64,000 nt of DNA from Sporothrix humicola (lineage: Eukaryota; Ascomycota; Sordariomycetes; Ophiostomatales; Ophiostomataceae): NCBI GenBank assembly GCA_021396245.1, contig WNYE01000001.1, positions 62,001-126,000 on the forward strand, read 5' to 3'. Both the position numbers and the translations under genes were made by a program. Positions within the stretch are counted from its first letter, which is position 1; each line of letters starts with the position of its first letter. Below the pieces are notes generated by a model, which did no database searches, had not been told where the DNA came from, and saw only the letters and a program-made list of their open reading frames with translations. Shown one piece after another: positions 34,492 through 42,293 of the stretch.

Positions 34492-34589
34492 TGTACAGTG
34501 CTGATGGCAGACTGTACAGTGCTGATGGCAGACTGTACAGTGCTGATGGCAGACTGTACAGTGCTGATGGCAGACTGTACAGTGCTGAT
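34492..34589 (+). repeat. 21-bp minisatellite
   Basis: About 4.7 perfect copies of a 21-bp unit beginning TGTACAGTGCTGATGG, continuing an array begun before the gap. In frame it reads CTVLMAD repeated, but no plausible gene contains it. Confidence 0.95.
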
Positions 34590-34600
34590 TGAGATGCGCC

Positions 34601-34610
34601 TATATAAAGG
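34601..34610 (+). promoter_or_regulatory. TATA box just downstream of the minisatellite
   Basis: TATATAAAGG begins 11 bases after the last repeat unit. Transcription to the right would run antisense to the family-A array; no plus-strand gene follows within 2 kb, so the site may be inactive or drive a non-coding RNA. Confidence 0.3.
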
Positions 34611-34817
34611 TCGCATGTGAACCACACCAAGGACGGTGTTTAGATAAAGCGGACGAATGCGCTGAGAATCCCGTGTTCTGGTTGCTAAAATGAGAATATA
34701 CAGTATTGAATTCAGTTACCATTTTTGCTATCTCCAGTCTTCATCACAAATTTCACATGTCGATCGAGGGTGCAAAATACATTAATCTTGGCATTGACCA
34801 GAAACTACTGATAATAG

Positions 34818-35196
34818 CTAAAGAGTGAAGAAGAGAATAGCCCTGATGGCACACAGGAAAACGCTTGCCCAAAATTGGGCCTTGAGGCATTGGCGGGCCA
34901 CGGAGTCTGACGGCATTTTTTCTGTGGCCGTGTCCATACCCTCTGACAGGGCGTCCCAACAAGCCCGACAAAAGTCGGCGAGGCCAACACGCTGGTAGAT
35001 GGCGTGTGCCTTGGTCCTTGTCCCAGCACTCTCCCATCGGACGCCGCAAATGCCGAGAATCTCCTCATAAAGAGGAAGTGTCCTTGGCCTCCTGCAAATG
35101 CGGGTCTACCGTGATGTATTGATGCAATGAGGCGGGCCTCGGTGGCGGCGTAGGTCGACGGGAAGACTGCGCTCTTCTTCGCAGAGAAGGACTTCA
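34818..35196 (-). pseudogene. Family-A array unit 3 (3'-most)
   Basis: Reads VLLCEEERSLPVDLRRHR, then SR, TAG (35106-35108), TRICRRPRTLPLYEEIL, GICGVRWESAGTRTKAHAIY, and stays open for 95 codons after the internal TAG to the terminal TAG at 34818-34820. The tail WDALSEGMDTATEKMP followed by FWASVFLCAIRAILFFTL gives a final hydrophobic segment as in the intact gene. It lacks a first exon of its own. DNA around the internal stop is GGTAGACCCG. Confidence 0.6.
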
Positions 35197-35293
35197 TGTT
35201 TATTGGTTGGGAGTGACCAACATGGGCTTGTGGCCATCGGACGGCCCTCCACAGCTGGCCGAGCTGTTGGTCCGACAGGGTTGGGAGGCAAGA

Positions 35294-35632
35294 TCAGCCG
35301 GGGGATGGTAAGGCGCCCAAAAAGGGACACAAAAAAAAACGGCGGACAGCAGGGCAAGACGGCATCGCGTCGGTAACCGTGGCCAGACCTTGGGACAGGG
35401 TGTCCCAGCAGCGCTTGATTGGGCCAGTGTAGCCGGCATACTTGTCTATGGCGTGGGCCTTCTTTCTGGCCCCCTCGTCCAGCCAGCTGGCGCCGTAAGT
35501 GTCGAGCATTTCTTCGTACATGGCGACGGAACGTGACCCGTACAGTGCCCGGTTCTACCAGGGCGCCAAAAAGCGGGCATCTGCTGCGGCTTCGTAGCCG
35601 CCGGGAAGACTGCGCTCTCCTTCGAAGAGAAG
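35294..35632 (-). pseudogene. Family-A array unit 2
   Basis: Reads DLLFEGERSLPGGYEAAADA, RFLAPW, TAG (35555-35557), NRALYGSRSVAMYEEML, YGASWLDEGARKKAHAI, CWDTLSQGLATVTDAMP, and ends at TGA 35294 after a T-rich stretch (TTTTTTTTTG) that may be a frameshift site. It is in another frame from unit 1 and has no first exon. Closest of the decayed units to the intact gene in the LDEGAR segment. DNA around the stop is GGTAGAACCGG. Confidence 0.6.
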
Positions 35633-36005
35633 GTCTTCTTTTCGCTTTGGCGCATAGCCACTCTGCGCCGTACATGTCGAGGATGGCCTCGTACCAGGTC
35701 AGAGACCATGGTCCGTACAGCGTCCGGATCTACCAGGACGCCGCAAGGCCTGTCTCTGCCTCAAGTTGGAACGCGGGACAGAGGTCCCGCGCCCCATCGC
35801 GGTACGAATTCAGCTGCTCGGAGGTTCGGGCGTCGTGATGTCTGACCCCAGCTTGGTTGCTGGTGTGAACGAAGTAACAGAATCCGGCGACGAATATCGC
35901 GTCGCAGCCGCAAAGAAAACTCTGGATCGACGTTTTCAGTACAGAAATACATCAAGTTGTTCAGACACAGGCACATAAGATGACTCACGCGATGGCTGCG
36001 ATCAT
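35633..36005 (-). pseudogene. Family-A array unit 1, with first exon
   Basis: Exon 1 36005-35989 (MIAAIA, 17 bases, donor GTGAGT, phase 2) joins exon 2 at 35919 (acceptor CCAGAG), giving MIAAIAFLCGCDAIFVAGFC, a hydrophobic start, then SYRDGARDLCPAFQLEAETG, LAASW, TAG (35730-35732, codon 69), IRTLYGPWSLTWYEAIL, MYGAEWLCAKAKRR. The match to the family ends there and unit 2 begins in another frame. The acceptor is chosen because it alone keeps the frame. DNA around the stop is GGTAGATCCGG. Confidence 0.6.
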
Positions 36006-36373
36006 CGTGGTGGATTTGATTGTGAGTTGGTAGGGAGAGGTTTGGACAGAACAGCAGGCCGGCACGGAGGGAAAGAAGGCGATCGGACGGAGGCTGCGGA
36101 ACAAGATTTGATAAAGATGTTCCATCAATGCTGTAAGTATGTTGATAGATGTTTCGCTTGTTGTTGGCTGAAGACTGTGGAGATAATGATGGTGGAGATA
36201 ATGATGGGAGTGAAAATTCTGTGCGGCGATGTGGTGATGTTTGAGAGAGAGAAAAGTAGGATGGGATGCGGGTTTATTATTTGCAACATGTAAACAAAGC
36301 ATTGTGCTTGTTTTGGTCATTATACAAACAAAGAAGGAGCAACTGGTTATCGAGGGCATCAAAGGCACAATAC

Positions 36374-36458
36374 GAAAGAGCGATGCCAGCAATACGTCCA
36401 TGAATTAACAAGAAAGAGCGATTAGGCCAACAGTCATGAAATAAGAGGAAGGCACGAT
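36374..36458 (+). promoter_or_regulatory. GAAAGAGCGAT elements upstream of the family-A array and the 36828 gene
   Basis: Exact copies at 36374-36384 and 36412-36422 and a degenerate one, GAAGGCACGAT, at 36448-36458, spaced 38 and 36 bp, close to the 34-bp spacing at 29468/29502. They lie 370-450 bp from both divergent starts (36005 minus and 36828 plus), so either or both genes could be controlled. Confidence 0.5.
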
Positions 36459-36827
36459 CGAAAACCGTGTACAGATGAGACCCTCACGAAAGGGACATTG
36501 GGAATAGCAGATGAATAACAGTGGGAAGGAAGCATCAACATAGTAAGTAGTAGAGTGAGCCCTTCCCGAATAGGAAATATTGCGTTGGCATACAAACTTA
36601 TGTAATCGCACCGTGCCAGATCACTTGACTGGGCCAGGCCAACAACAAAAATACGCGTCATGTTGCGATTTCTTCGTACTAAGCGGCACCCGGAATATCT
36701 TCTATGCCCACAAGCAGGAAGGCATGTGACTGAGCCCTTCTTCGGTGTCTTCATCTTCTTAAACGGTTGCTGCGAGCCGATCTCCCAAAGCGAGGATACC
36801 CTCTTCATTCATCCACCTACGCCCACG

Positions 36828-38156
36828 ATGACCGTCGACAAAAATGTTGTCGTTTCTGACGAAGGCGCCCGTCCGCTGATTGATATCGACTCCTTGAATC
36901 CACCTCCACCATACCAAACCCAGACCCAGCCGGGCCCTGTTGATGTACTGCGCACGCGCATCCCCGTTCCCGAGAACGTTACGATACCACATCCAAAAGT
37001 GGGCCCTTCAGGGTCGCCTAAAGAGAATGAAGAGGACGTCGTCAGCCATTTTGTGCATGCCTCCTGTCGGCTCTACGAGGCGTTACTGGTCACAACAGAT
37101 GTCTGCAACAACCTGATCTACAAGTGGACAGGGCGCAAGCCACAGGCGGCCGACCAGTTGGCACGGATAGTCGTGGAAACACACGAGAAGAACACGAAAA
37201 AGATGGACCCCAGACTCAAAGCCTTGGCACCCGAAGCTGTCGCTGTCCAGATTGCGCTGTCGGCGACACAACTTCTGGTGGTCGTCGCCGGTGTTGCCAT
37301 GGGAAAGATGGTCGACTGCCGTAGAGAAGGCGTAGCTGATGGGAGGCTGCTTCCTCTGTCTGCCCTGGCCTTGGATGCCTGCTCTCCAGGAGAATCGAAC
37401 GACAAACCATGCGAAGAACCAAATGAAGAGTCGAACGAAGAAAACGACCAGCGCTCCTATACAGCCAAGACTTTTGCGGCTTTTACGAACGTCACGACGA
37501 CATCAGACCGCATCTTCGAGCTGCTGAAAAGCCTCGACGATATGAAGAAGCCAGTCAGAGATGCAGAGTTATTTCTTGGGTTTTGGAATGTGCTTTCCTC
37601 CAAGCTGCTTTACATCTTGACAGACATTTATCAGCGCAGAGCGGAGCTGCTCACCATACACAAGGCCGCGCTCGAGCTGGCGAAACCAGGCAAAGCAACA
37701 GCCAGTAGTATCCTCAAGGTTTTCAAAGATCACAAGGATCCCAAAAAGACCCCCAGAGAATACGGCGACAAGCTTACCAGCGACCACTGGGGGGATCGCA
37801 CAAGCCCCATCACCAACCAACTCGCGTTTAACGCTCAACGGCTCAAGAGCTTGGTGGAGCTGGCCATGGCCGTTACCAAAAAGGTGCGAAAGTCAGCCCT
37901 GTACCGACATGAACTCGAGCCTGCCGAGACTACTCCTGAAATATCGAGTTCCAAACCGGAAAAGGGAGCAAAAGAAGCTGAGAAAATGTCTTGGTGGCAA
38001 TCTCGTGTTGGAAAATATCGTCACACACCACCCGCTCCGGCTCTGAACGCCAGAGAACTGGAAGAAGACGAAAGGCTACAGCGGGCACTGGAGGCTTGTG
38101 AACAGGCGTGTAAAGCAGCGGAAGCAGTGGATGACCGGCAGCAGGTATTGGGCTAG
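36828..38156 (+). CDS. Local family B protein, copy 1
   Basis: 442 residues. The frame is open from 36660, but the ATG at 36828 (CACGATGACC, MTVDKNVVVSDEG) follows normal leader sequence and gives an N terminus like the paralogues. Family landmarks in order: RIPVPENVTIP (variable proline segment), HASCRLYEALLVTTDVCNNL then IYKWTG, a hydrophobic helix IALSATQLLVVVAGVAMG, RLLPLSALALDA, an acidic insert (EEPNEESNEENDQ), TFAAFTNVTTTSD, a helical middle region, LVELAMAVTKKVRKSALYRH, and an Ala/Glu-rich final helix (LQRALEACEQACKAAEAVDD). I do not recognise the family; it looks mostly alpha-helical and soluble with one hydrophobic helix. Closest to the copy at 38770, 614 bp downstream on the same strand. 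Confidence 0.8.
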   Translation: MTVDKNVVVSDEGARPLIDIDSLNPPPPYQTQTQPGPVDVLRTRIPVPENVTIPHPKVGPSGSPKENEEDVVSHFVHASCRLYEALLVTTDVCNNLIYKWTGRKPQAADQLARIVVETHEKNTKKMDPRLKALAPEAVAVQIALSATQLLVVVAGVAMGKMVDCRREGVADGRLLPLSALALDACSPGESNDKPCEEPNEESNEENDQRSYTAKTFAAFTNVTTTSDRIFELLKSLDDMKKPVRDAELFLGFWNVLSSKLLYILTDIYQRRAELLTIHKAALELAKPGKATASSILKVFKDHKDPKKTPREYGDKLTSDHWGDRTSPITNQLAFNAQRLKSLVELAMAVTKKVRKSALYRHELEPAETTPEISSSKPEKGAKEAEKMSWWQSRVGKYRHTPPAPALNARELEEDERLQRALEACEQACKAAEAVDDRQQVLG

Positions 38157-38769
38157 GGGGAATAGTGACAAACAAGCTTTGGTGCTATAATGTGTCTATG
38201 ACATACACGGATTTTTTTGTATCACTAGGCTTACATACGTTCGTATTAGTACTCTCAAAGACTTTAAATATATTTCCTTCCACGTATCTAATGAGCATGT
38301 GCACCGTATTTTGTATCCAAGTCGAGTCTGTTGAATATATATTATAGTTGGGGACATGGTCTAAAGCTAGCCGGGTCATGTGGTGTTTTACATTTGCAAT
38401 AAATAAAAGGAGGAAAGTCACTTACAAACACTAAAAGTCGGGGTAAGAAACAGTGTGAATACTACCGTGCTTAGATCTATATAACATCTTCTGATTTCTA
38501 CCATACTATATACGCTGAAAATACTAATATCGTTAAGCTATATCTTTTAGGGCTTGCTCTTATTTCTATCCGAGGGCAAGAAAGTTTATGCACAGACTAA
38601 ATCCATCGTCGTTCTTAAATATTTAACCAAGTACTACAATCTTCTCTTTCTTTTGTCTGCTGGCAAATACTATACACCTGTCTTTCTTTTTCTGAACTCA
38701 TCAAACGACAAGACTCGTGCTCTCTAAACAAATACTATCATCAATACAAACAACCTAATTACCTTCACA
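38157..38769. other. Intergenic region between two family-B genes
   Basis: AT-rich, with ATATATATTATAG (38333-38345) and CTATATAACATC (38477-38488). Probably terminator of copy 1 and promoter of copy 2. No gene seen. Confidence 0.5.
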
Positions 38770-40185
38770 ATGGACGACGATATCAACGATTCCGCCTCCG
38801 TCATTAGTAGCACCTCTACGCTGCTTGATGTCAAGGCCTCATCTCCTCAGCCATCTCTCCATCATCACAATCAGCCAAGCGCTGTCGATGAACAGCGCAC
38901 GCCCATGCCCACCCCTATCCTAGAACCTATGCCCGTGGCGGAAACGATACCGAAACTGAAAATGCTGCCGCCACCACCAGCCCCTGCCAACGAGCGCGAA
39001 GAACGTGCGATGAGCAACTTCGTCCTTGCATCATGCCGCTTACACAACGCGATGGTGTTCGCAACGGAGGTTTGCACGGACCTCATCTGGAAATGGTCTG
39101 ATCCTTCGCTTTCGGCCGACCAGGCAGTGGCGGAGGCCAAAAAGGTCTTGTCGATGAACTACGCATTAGGCAGTGACTGGAAGAATACATCAGTGGAGGC
39201 GGTTGTTCTCCAGGGAGTGCTTTCAGCGACGCAGACAATGGTGGACGGTGCTGGTGCGGTCATGGGACGGATTGTCGATTCCCGCAAACTTGCAGTGCAA
39301 CAGGGCCTGCTTCTGCCCATTGCTGTTCTGGCCGACGAAACGGAACGACCCATCCTCACAATCGCCCAGATGTTTTCGGCATTCACCAAGGGCACGCCGA
39401 CAGACAGCTCCATTCGGGAACTGGCGGACGAGTTCAGAAAGGCAAAGAAGGCTTGTGATCGATCGAGAAGTTATATGTGGTGTTTCAAAATGAGATTCCA
39501 CAACTCCATACTGCAGTTGCAGATGTATCTGGACGATAGACGGGACGAGCTGGAGAACATACGCTCGCAAATAAACGCACTCGAACACAGACAAGCCCCC
39601 GCCCAATCACACCTGCTGACAGGACCCGAACGAGTCCAAGCAATACAACAGGCACTGGTATCCGGGCAAGCATTACGGCGGGCCATGTGGGACGCAGATG
39701 CAAATGCAGACGCGAATGCGAGAATAGGATCAGTAACGGCCGAGGCTCTACTCAACATCTTTCGGGAACCGCGCCCTCGCGGCTACAGAACAAGATCCGG
39801 TGAATCCACGAGCCCCACCGCCAACCAGCTCCTCTACAGTGCTTTGCAGGTAAATATGCTGTTCAGTCTGGCCAAGAGACTCCTGAAGAAAGTCCGACGC
39901 TCGGGGGCCTACCGGGAAAAGCACCATCCAGAGATCCCAAGATTGAGCATGTGGCGGGACTTTGTGAATTATATCTCGTGCAAACCGGAGCCGGTCATTG
40001 ACCTGAATGCAAGGGAGCAGGAGGAAGACGCGAGGCTTGAGGAAGGACTTCGGCACAGTGCTATTGCATACTTATTTGCAAAAGGTGTCGTTCAAAGCCA
40101 GGAAGTGCAAAGCCAGGAAGTGCAAAGCCAGGAAGTGCAAAGCCAGGAAGTGCAAAGCCAGAAAGTGCAAAGCCAGGACGTGTAA
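38770..40185 (+). CDS. Local family B protein, copy 2, with VQSQE repeat tail
   Basis: 471 residues, one exon, start ACAATGGACG. Landmarks: PMPTPILEPMPVAETIP, FVLASCRLHNAMVFATEVC then LIWKWS, VVLQGVLSATQTMVDGAGAVMG, LLLPIAVLADETE, MFSAFTKGTPTD, LFSLAKRLLKKVRRSGAYRE, LNAREQEEDARLEEGL. Ends with six 5-residue repeats (VQSQE four times, then VQSQK and VQSQD), absent from the other copies, so the final helix is replaced by a minisatellite-coded tail. A helical stretch with NADANADANAR is also repetitive. Unknown function. Confidence 0.8.
   Translation: MDDDINDSASVISSTSTLLDVKASSPQPSLHHHNQPSAVDEQRTPMPTPILEPMPVAETIPKLKMLPPPPAPANEREERAMSNFVLASCRLHNAMVFATEVCTDLIWKWSDPSLSADQAVAEAKKVLSMNYALGSDWKNTSVEAVVLQGVLSATQTMVDGAGAVMGRIVDSRKLAVQQGLLLPIAVLADETERPILTIAQMFSAFTKGTPTDSSIRELADEFRKAKKACDRSRSYMWCFKMRFHNSILQLQMYLDDRRDELENIRSQINALEHRQAPAQSHLLTGPERVQAIQQALVSGQALRRAMWDADANADANARIGSVTAEALLNIFREPRPRGYRTRSGESTSPTANQLLYSALQVNMLFSLAKRLLKKVRRSGAYREKHHPEIPRLSMWRDFVNYISCKPEPVIDLNAREQEEDARLEEGLRHSAIAYLFAKGVVQSQEVQSQEVQSQEVQSQEVQSQKVQSQDV
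40090..40179 (+). repeat. In-frame 15-bp minisatellite (VQSQE)6
   Basis: Six units of GTGCAAAGCCAGGAA (first unit GTTCAAAGCCAGGAA) ending six bases before the stop codon. The low divergence between units argues for recent expansion. Confidence 0.95.
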
Positions 40186-40814
40186 ACCTGTCTCTCTCTC
40201 TCTCTCTCTTTTACTGCCAGTTATCGATGTGTATTCTTTATTCTGTCAAGTCGAGAGACGTTCTTTATAAAATAAAGTTTTCAAAATAAAAGAGACGGTA
40301 CAGCAAATGTAATTGACGTTTCTTCTTCAATCCGAATAAATCAACTGTAGGAACAGATTTAATTTTGCACTAAAATAAAAAGAACATCACGAAAACGAAT
40401 GAGACAAAAGTATGTTTATACATGTAAAACAGGAAAAGAAGGAAAGAAAGGCAAGGATGCCTCGACTACAGCATCTTCGGCCCAGACCTTAGGGCAATGG
40501 AATTAGCCATGATGAGGTTGTATTGTAAGATCACGCAATGAGAAAACATGATTACGCAAAGATGTTCGCCGTAAATGGTATTATGAATGTCGCTGTATCC
40601 AAAAAAATTCATATATAAAAGCTCTTAGCCATGAACCAAAAGTCAAATAAAACGCATGAAAATACTGTCATAAATGTTAAAGAATAAGATCCCTGCGAGA
40701 TAGCCAACGCCCTGTCTTTGCCAGTCCCAGCCTTGTCGAGGATCACCGACACTAGACAACCCTACAACACGTCTCCTTTTCTTCCCCTTCCATATGGTTC
40801 CTGTCTCAACTGCA
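40186..40814. other. Convergent intergenic region
   Basis: Begins with a (CT)n run (40191-40209) right after the stop of family-B copy 2, then AT-rich sequence with AATAAA-like words (40269 on). No gene seen. Confidence 0.5.
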
Positions 40815-42293
40815 TCATAACTTCGCAGCCTTTCTGGCCGCGTCTTTGGTCGGCTCCGTCCGCTCGCCGTCGCCAAAGACGGGGTGGAAGACGTGGTCGT
40901 AGACCCACCAGACACTCCGAAAAATGGTGCCCATGACGACGACCATGGCGGGCGACATGCGGCCGGAGGCGCCCTTGCGGCGGGGCATCCAGTTCATGCT
41001 GAGGATGAGGAGGAGGAAAGGGAGGGCGGCGATAATCAGGAGGACAGAGCCAATCTTTTGGCGCGTCGAGGTGATGGTGTAGGGCTGCAGGCTGGCCAGC
41101 CAGTCCTGGTAGGCCTGGGGGAGCTCGTGGTCGGCGGCGCCGGTTGTCAGCAGCCCCAGGTAGCGCTTCGAGGGTTGGGCATAGCCCGGGTCGGGGCGGC
41201 CGCGGGCGCTGGCGAAGCGGACGAGGCGGCGGACGAGGGCGCGCCACTTGCGGGAGAGCCAGCCGGCGTCGTCGTCGTCGTCGTCGTCGTCACCCTTGTC
41301 GTCCTTGTCGTCGTCGTCCTCCCTCCCGAAGGCCTTGGAGATCGGCACCTGCGGGGCAAACAGGGTGTGGGCCAAGAACGGCTTCGGCGGCACGGGAATG
41401 TCGGGCCGCTCAGGGACGCCCATGCGCGGCGCAACCACCAGACACGGCACCAGCACGTCCTGGTAGGAGGCGCCGCCGCCCTCGGTCGCAATAATCTTGG
41501 CATAGTCGTCGCGCGTCACCTCGTAGACGACGCCGTACAGCGGGCCGTCCCAGATCGGGTCGCCGTGGCTGTCGAGCTCAAAGTGTGTCTTTGTCTTGGG
41601 GGGAGGGTTGGTCGGCGGGCCGGGCGGGCCTGGCGGTCCGGGAATGGGAATGTCGGGGACGTCTGGCACTTTCGGATTCTTGGGCGGTCGACGGAAGGCG
41701 GTGTTGGCAAAGCAAGGCTCGCGGTAGGGCACGCCGGGCAAATCGAACGTCAGCTGTAGCGTGGGCGCAGAGACCGTCACGCACGACAGCGGCTTGATCC
41801 CGCGGGTGCCCTCAAACGTCTTCGCGGCCATGTTGGAGCCGTACGCGAGGTAGAGGACGGTAGGTTCTGTGAGGGGGGCAGAAGCCTCGCAGGATTCTGG
41901 TTCTGTTTCGGACCCTTTCGAGAGCAAAGGCGTCTTTTCAGACACGTTTTGCTTGTTCTTGTTCAGCTTCGCCTCTGCTGCCGCCAGGTACGTTGACGCC
42001 AGCACGGGCTCTTCAGGCACGACATCGGGCGTCGCCAGTGCCAGTCGCTCGGCGGATGTGTGCGGGATGCGGCGTGTCTTGGAAAGTGTCGCCTCTTCCG
42101 GCTCCGTCTCGACTTCGATCGCCTTGCGGACGACAGTGGCGGCCAGGCCGGCCGGGGGCTCGAGGGCGAGTTCGTTGGTCATGGCGTGGGAGGGGAGGAG
42201 GTCGACGTCGCCAATGTGGATGATCACGTCGTTGTTGTCGTCGCTGTTGGCTTGTTCGTAGGCGAAGCCGCTTCGAGCAGAGTCGTAAGGCAT
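40815..42293 (-). CDS. Gamma-glutamylcyclotransferase-like protein with C-terminal membrane anchor
   Basis: 492 residues, one exon. The GGCT fold starts at LYLAYGSNM (148-155), with YGSNM as the phosphate/substrate-binding loop, and continues through FANTAFRR, PLYGVVYEVTRDDYAKIIATEGG (about 245-268), whose Glu is the expected catalytic acid, and SYQDVLVPCLVV. Such enzymes release 5-oxoproline from gamma-glutamyl compounds (glutathione turnover). Odd points: a 147-residue low-complexity N-terminal extension; a proline-rich insert (PGPPGPPGPPTNPPP) inside the domain; a run of mainly Asp (about 336-347) coded by (GTC)n on the plus strand; and a hydrophobic helix near 410-430 (VLLIIAALPFLLLILSM) followed by RRKG. 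It is therefore probably membrane-tethered; activity not proven. Confidence 0.8.
   Translation of the reverse strand: MPYDSARSGFAYEQANSDDNNDVIIHIGDVDLLPSHAMTNELALEPPAGLAATVVRKAIEVETEPEEATLSKTRRIPHTSAERLALATPDVVPEEPVLASTYLAAAEAKLNKNKQNVSEKTPLLSKGSETEPESCEASAPLTEPTVLYLAYGSNMAAKTFEGTRGIKPLSCVTVSAPTLQLTFDLPGVPYREPCFANTAFRRPPKNPKVPDVPDIPIPGPPGPPGPPTNPPPKTKTHFELDSHGDPIWDGPLYGVVYEVTRDDYAKIIATEGGGASYQDVLVPCLVVAPRMGVPERPDIPVPPKPFLAHTLFAPQVPISKAFGREDDDDKDDKGDDDDDDDDAGWLSRKWRALVRRLVRFASARGRPDPGYAQPSKRYLGLLTTGAADHELPQAYQDWLASLQPYTITSTRQKIGSVLLIIAALPFLLLILSMNWMPRRKGASGRMSPAMVVVMGTIFRSVWWVYDHVFHPVFGDGERTEPTKDAARKAAKL

Noticed and set aside
34306..34630. CRISPR-like array at the 21-bp repeats
   Set aside because: The units are directly contiguous without spacers and the genome is eukaryotic; it is a minisatellite.
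33471..35732. An intron beginning at the GGTAGA stop site
   Set aside because: The protein alignment with the intact paralogue continues without a gap directly after the TAG in all units, and no acceptor is found at a common, feasible distance.
35419..35838. Plus-strand 139-codon frame over the family-A array
   Set aside because: Antisense to the units whose protein similarity is on the minus strand; composition (R/S-rich) fits a shadow frame.
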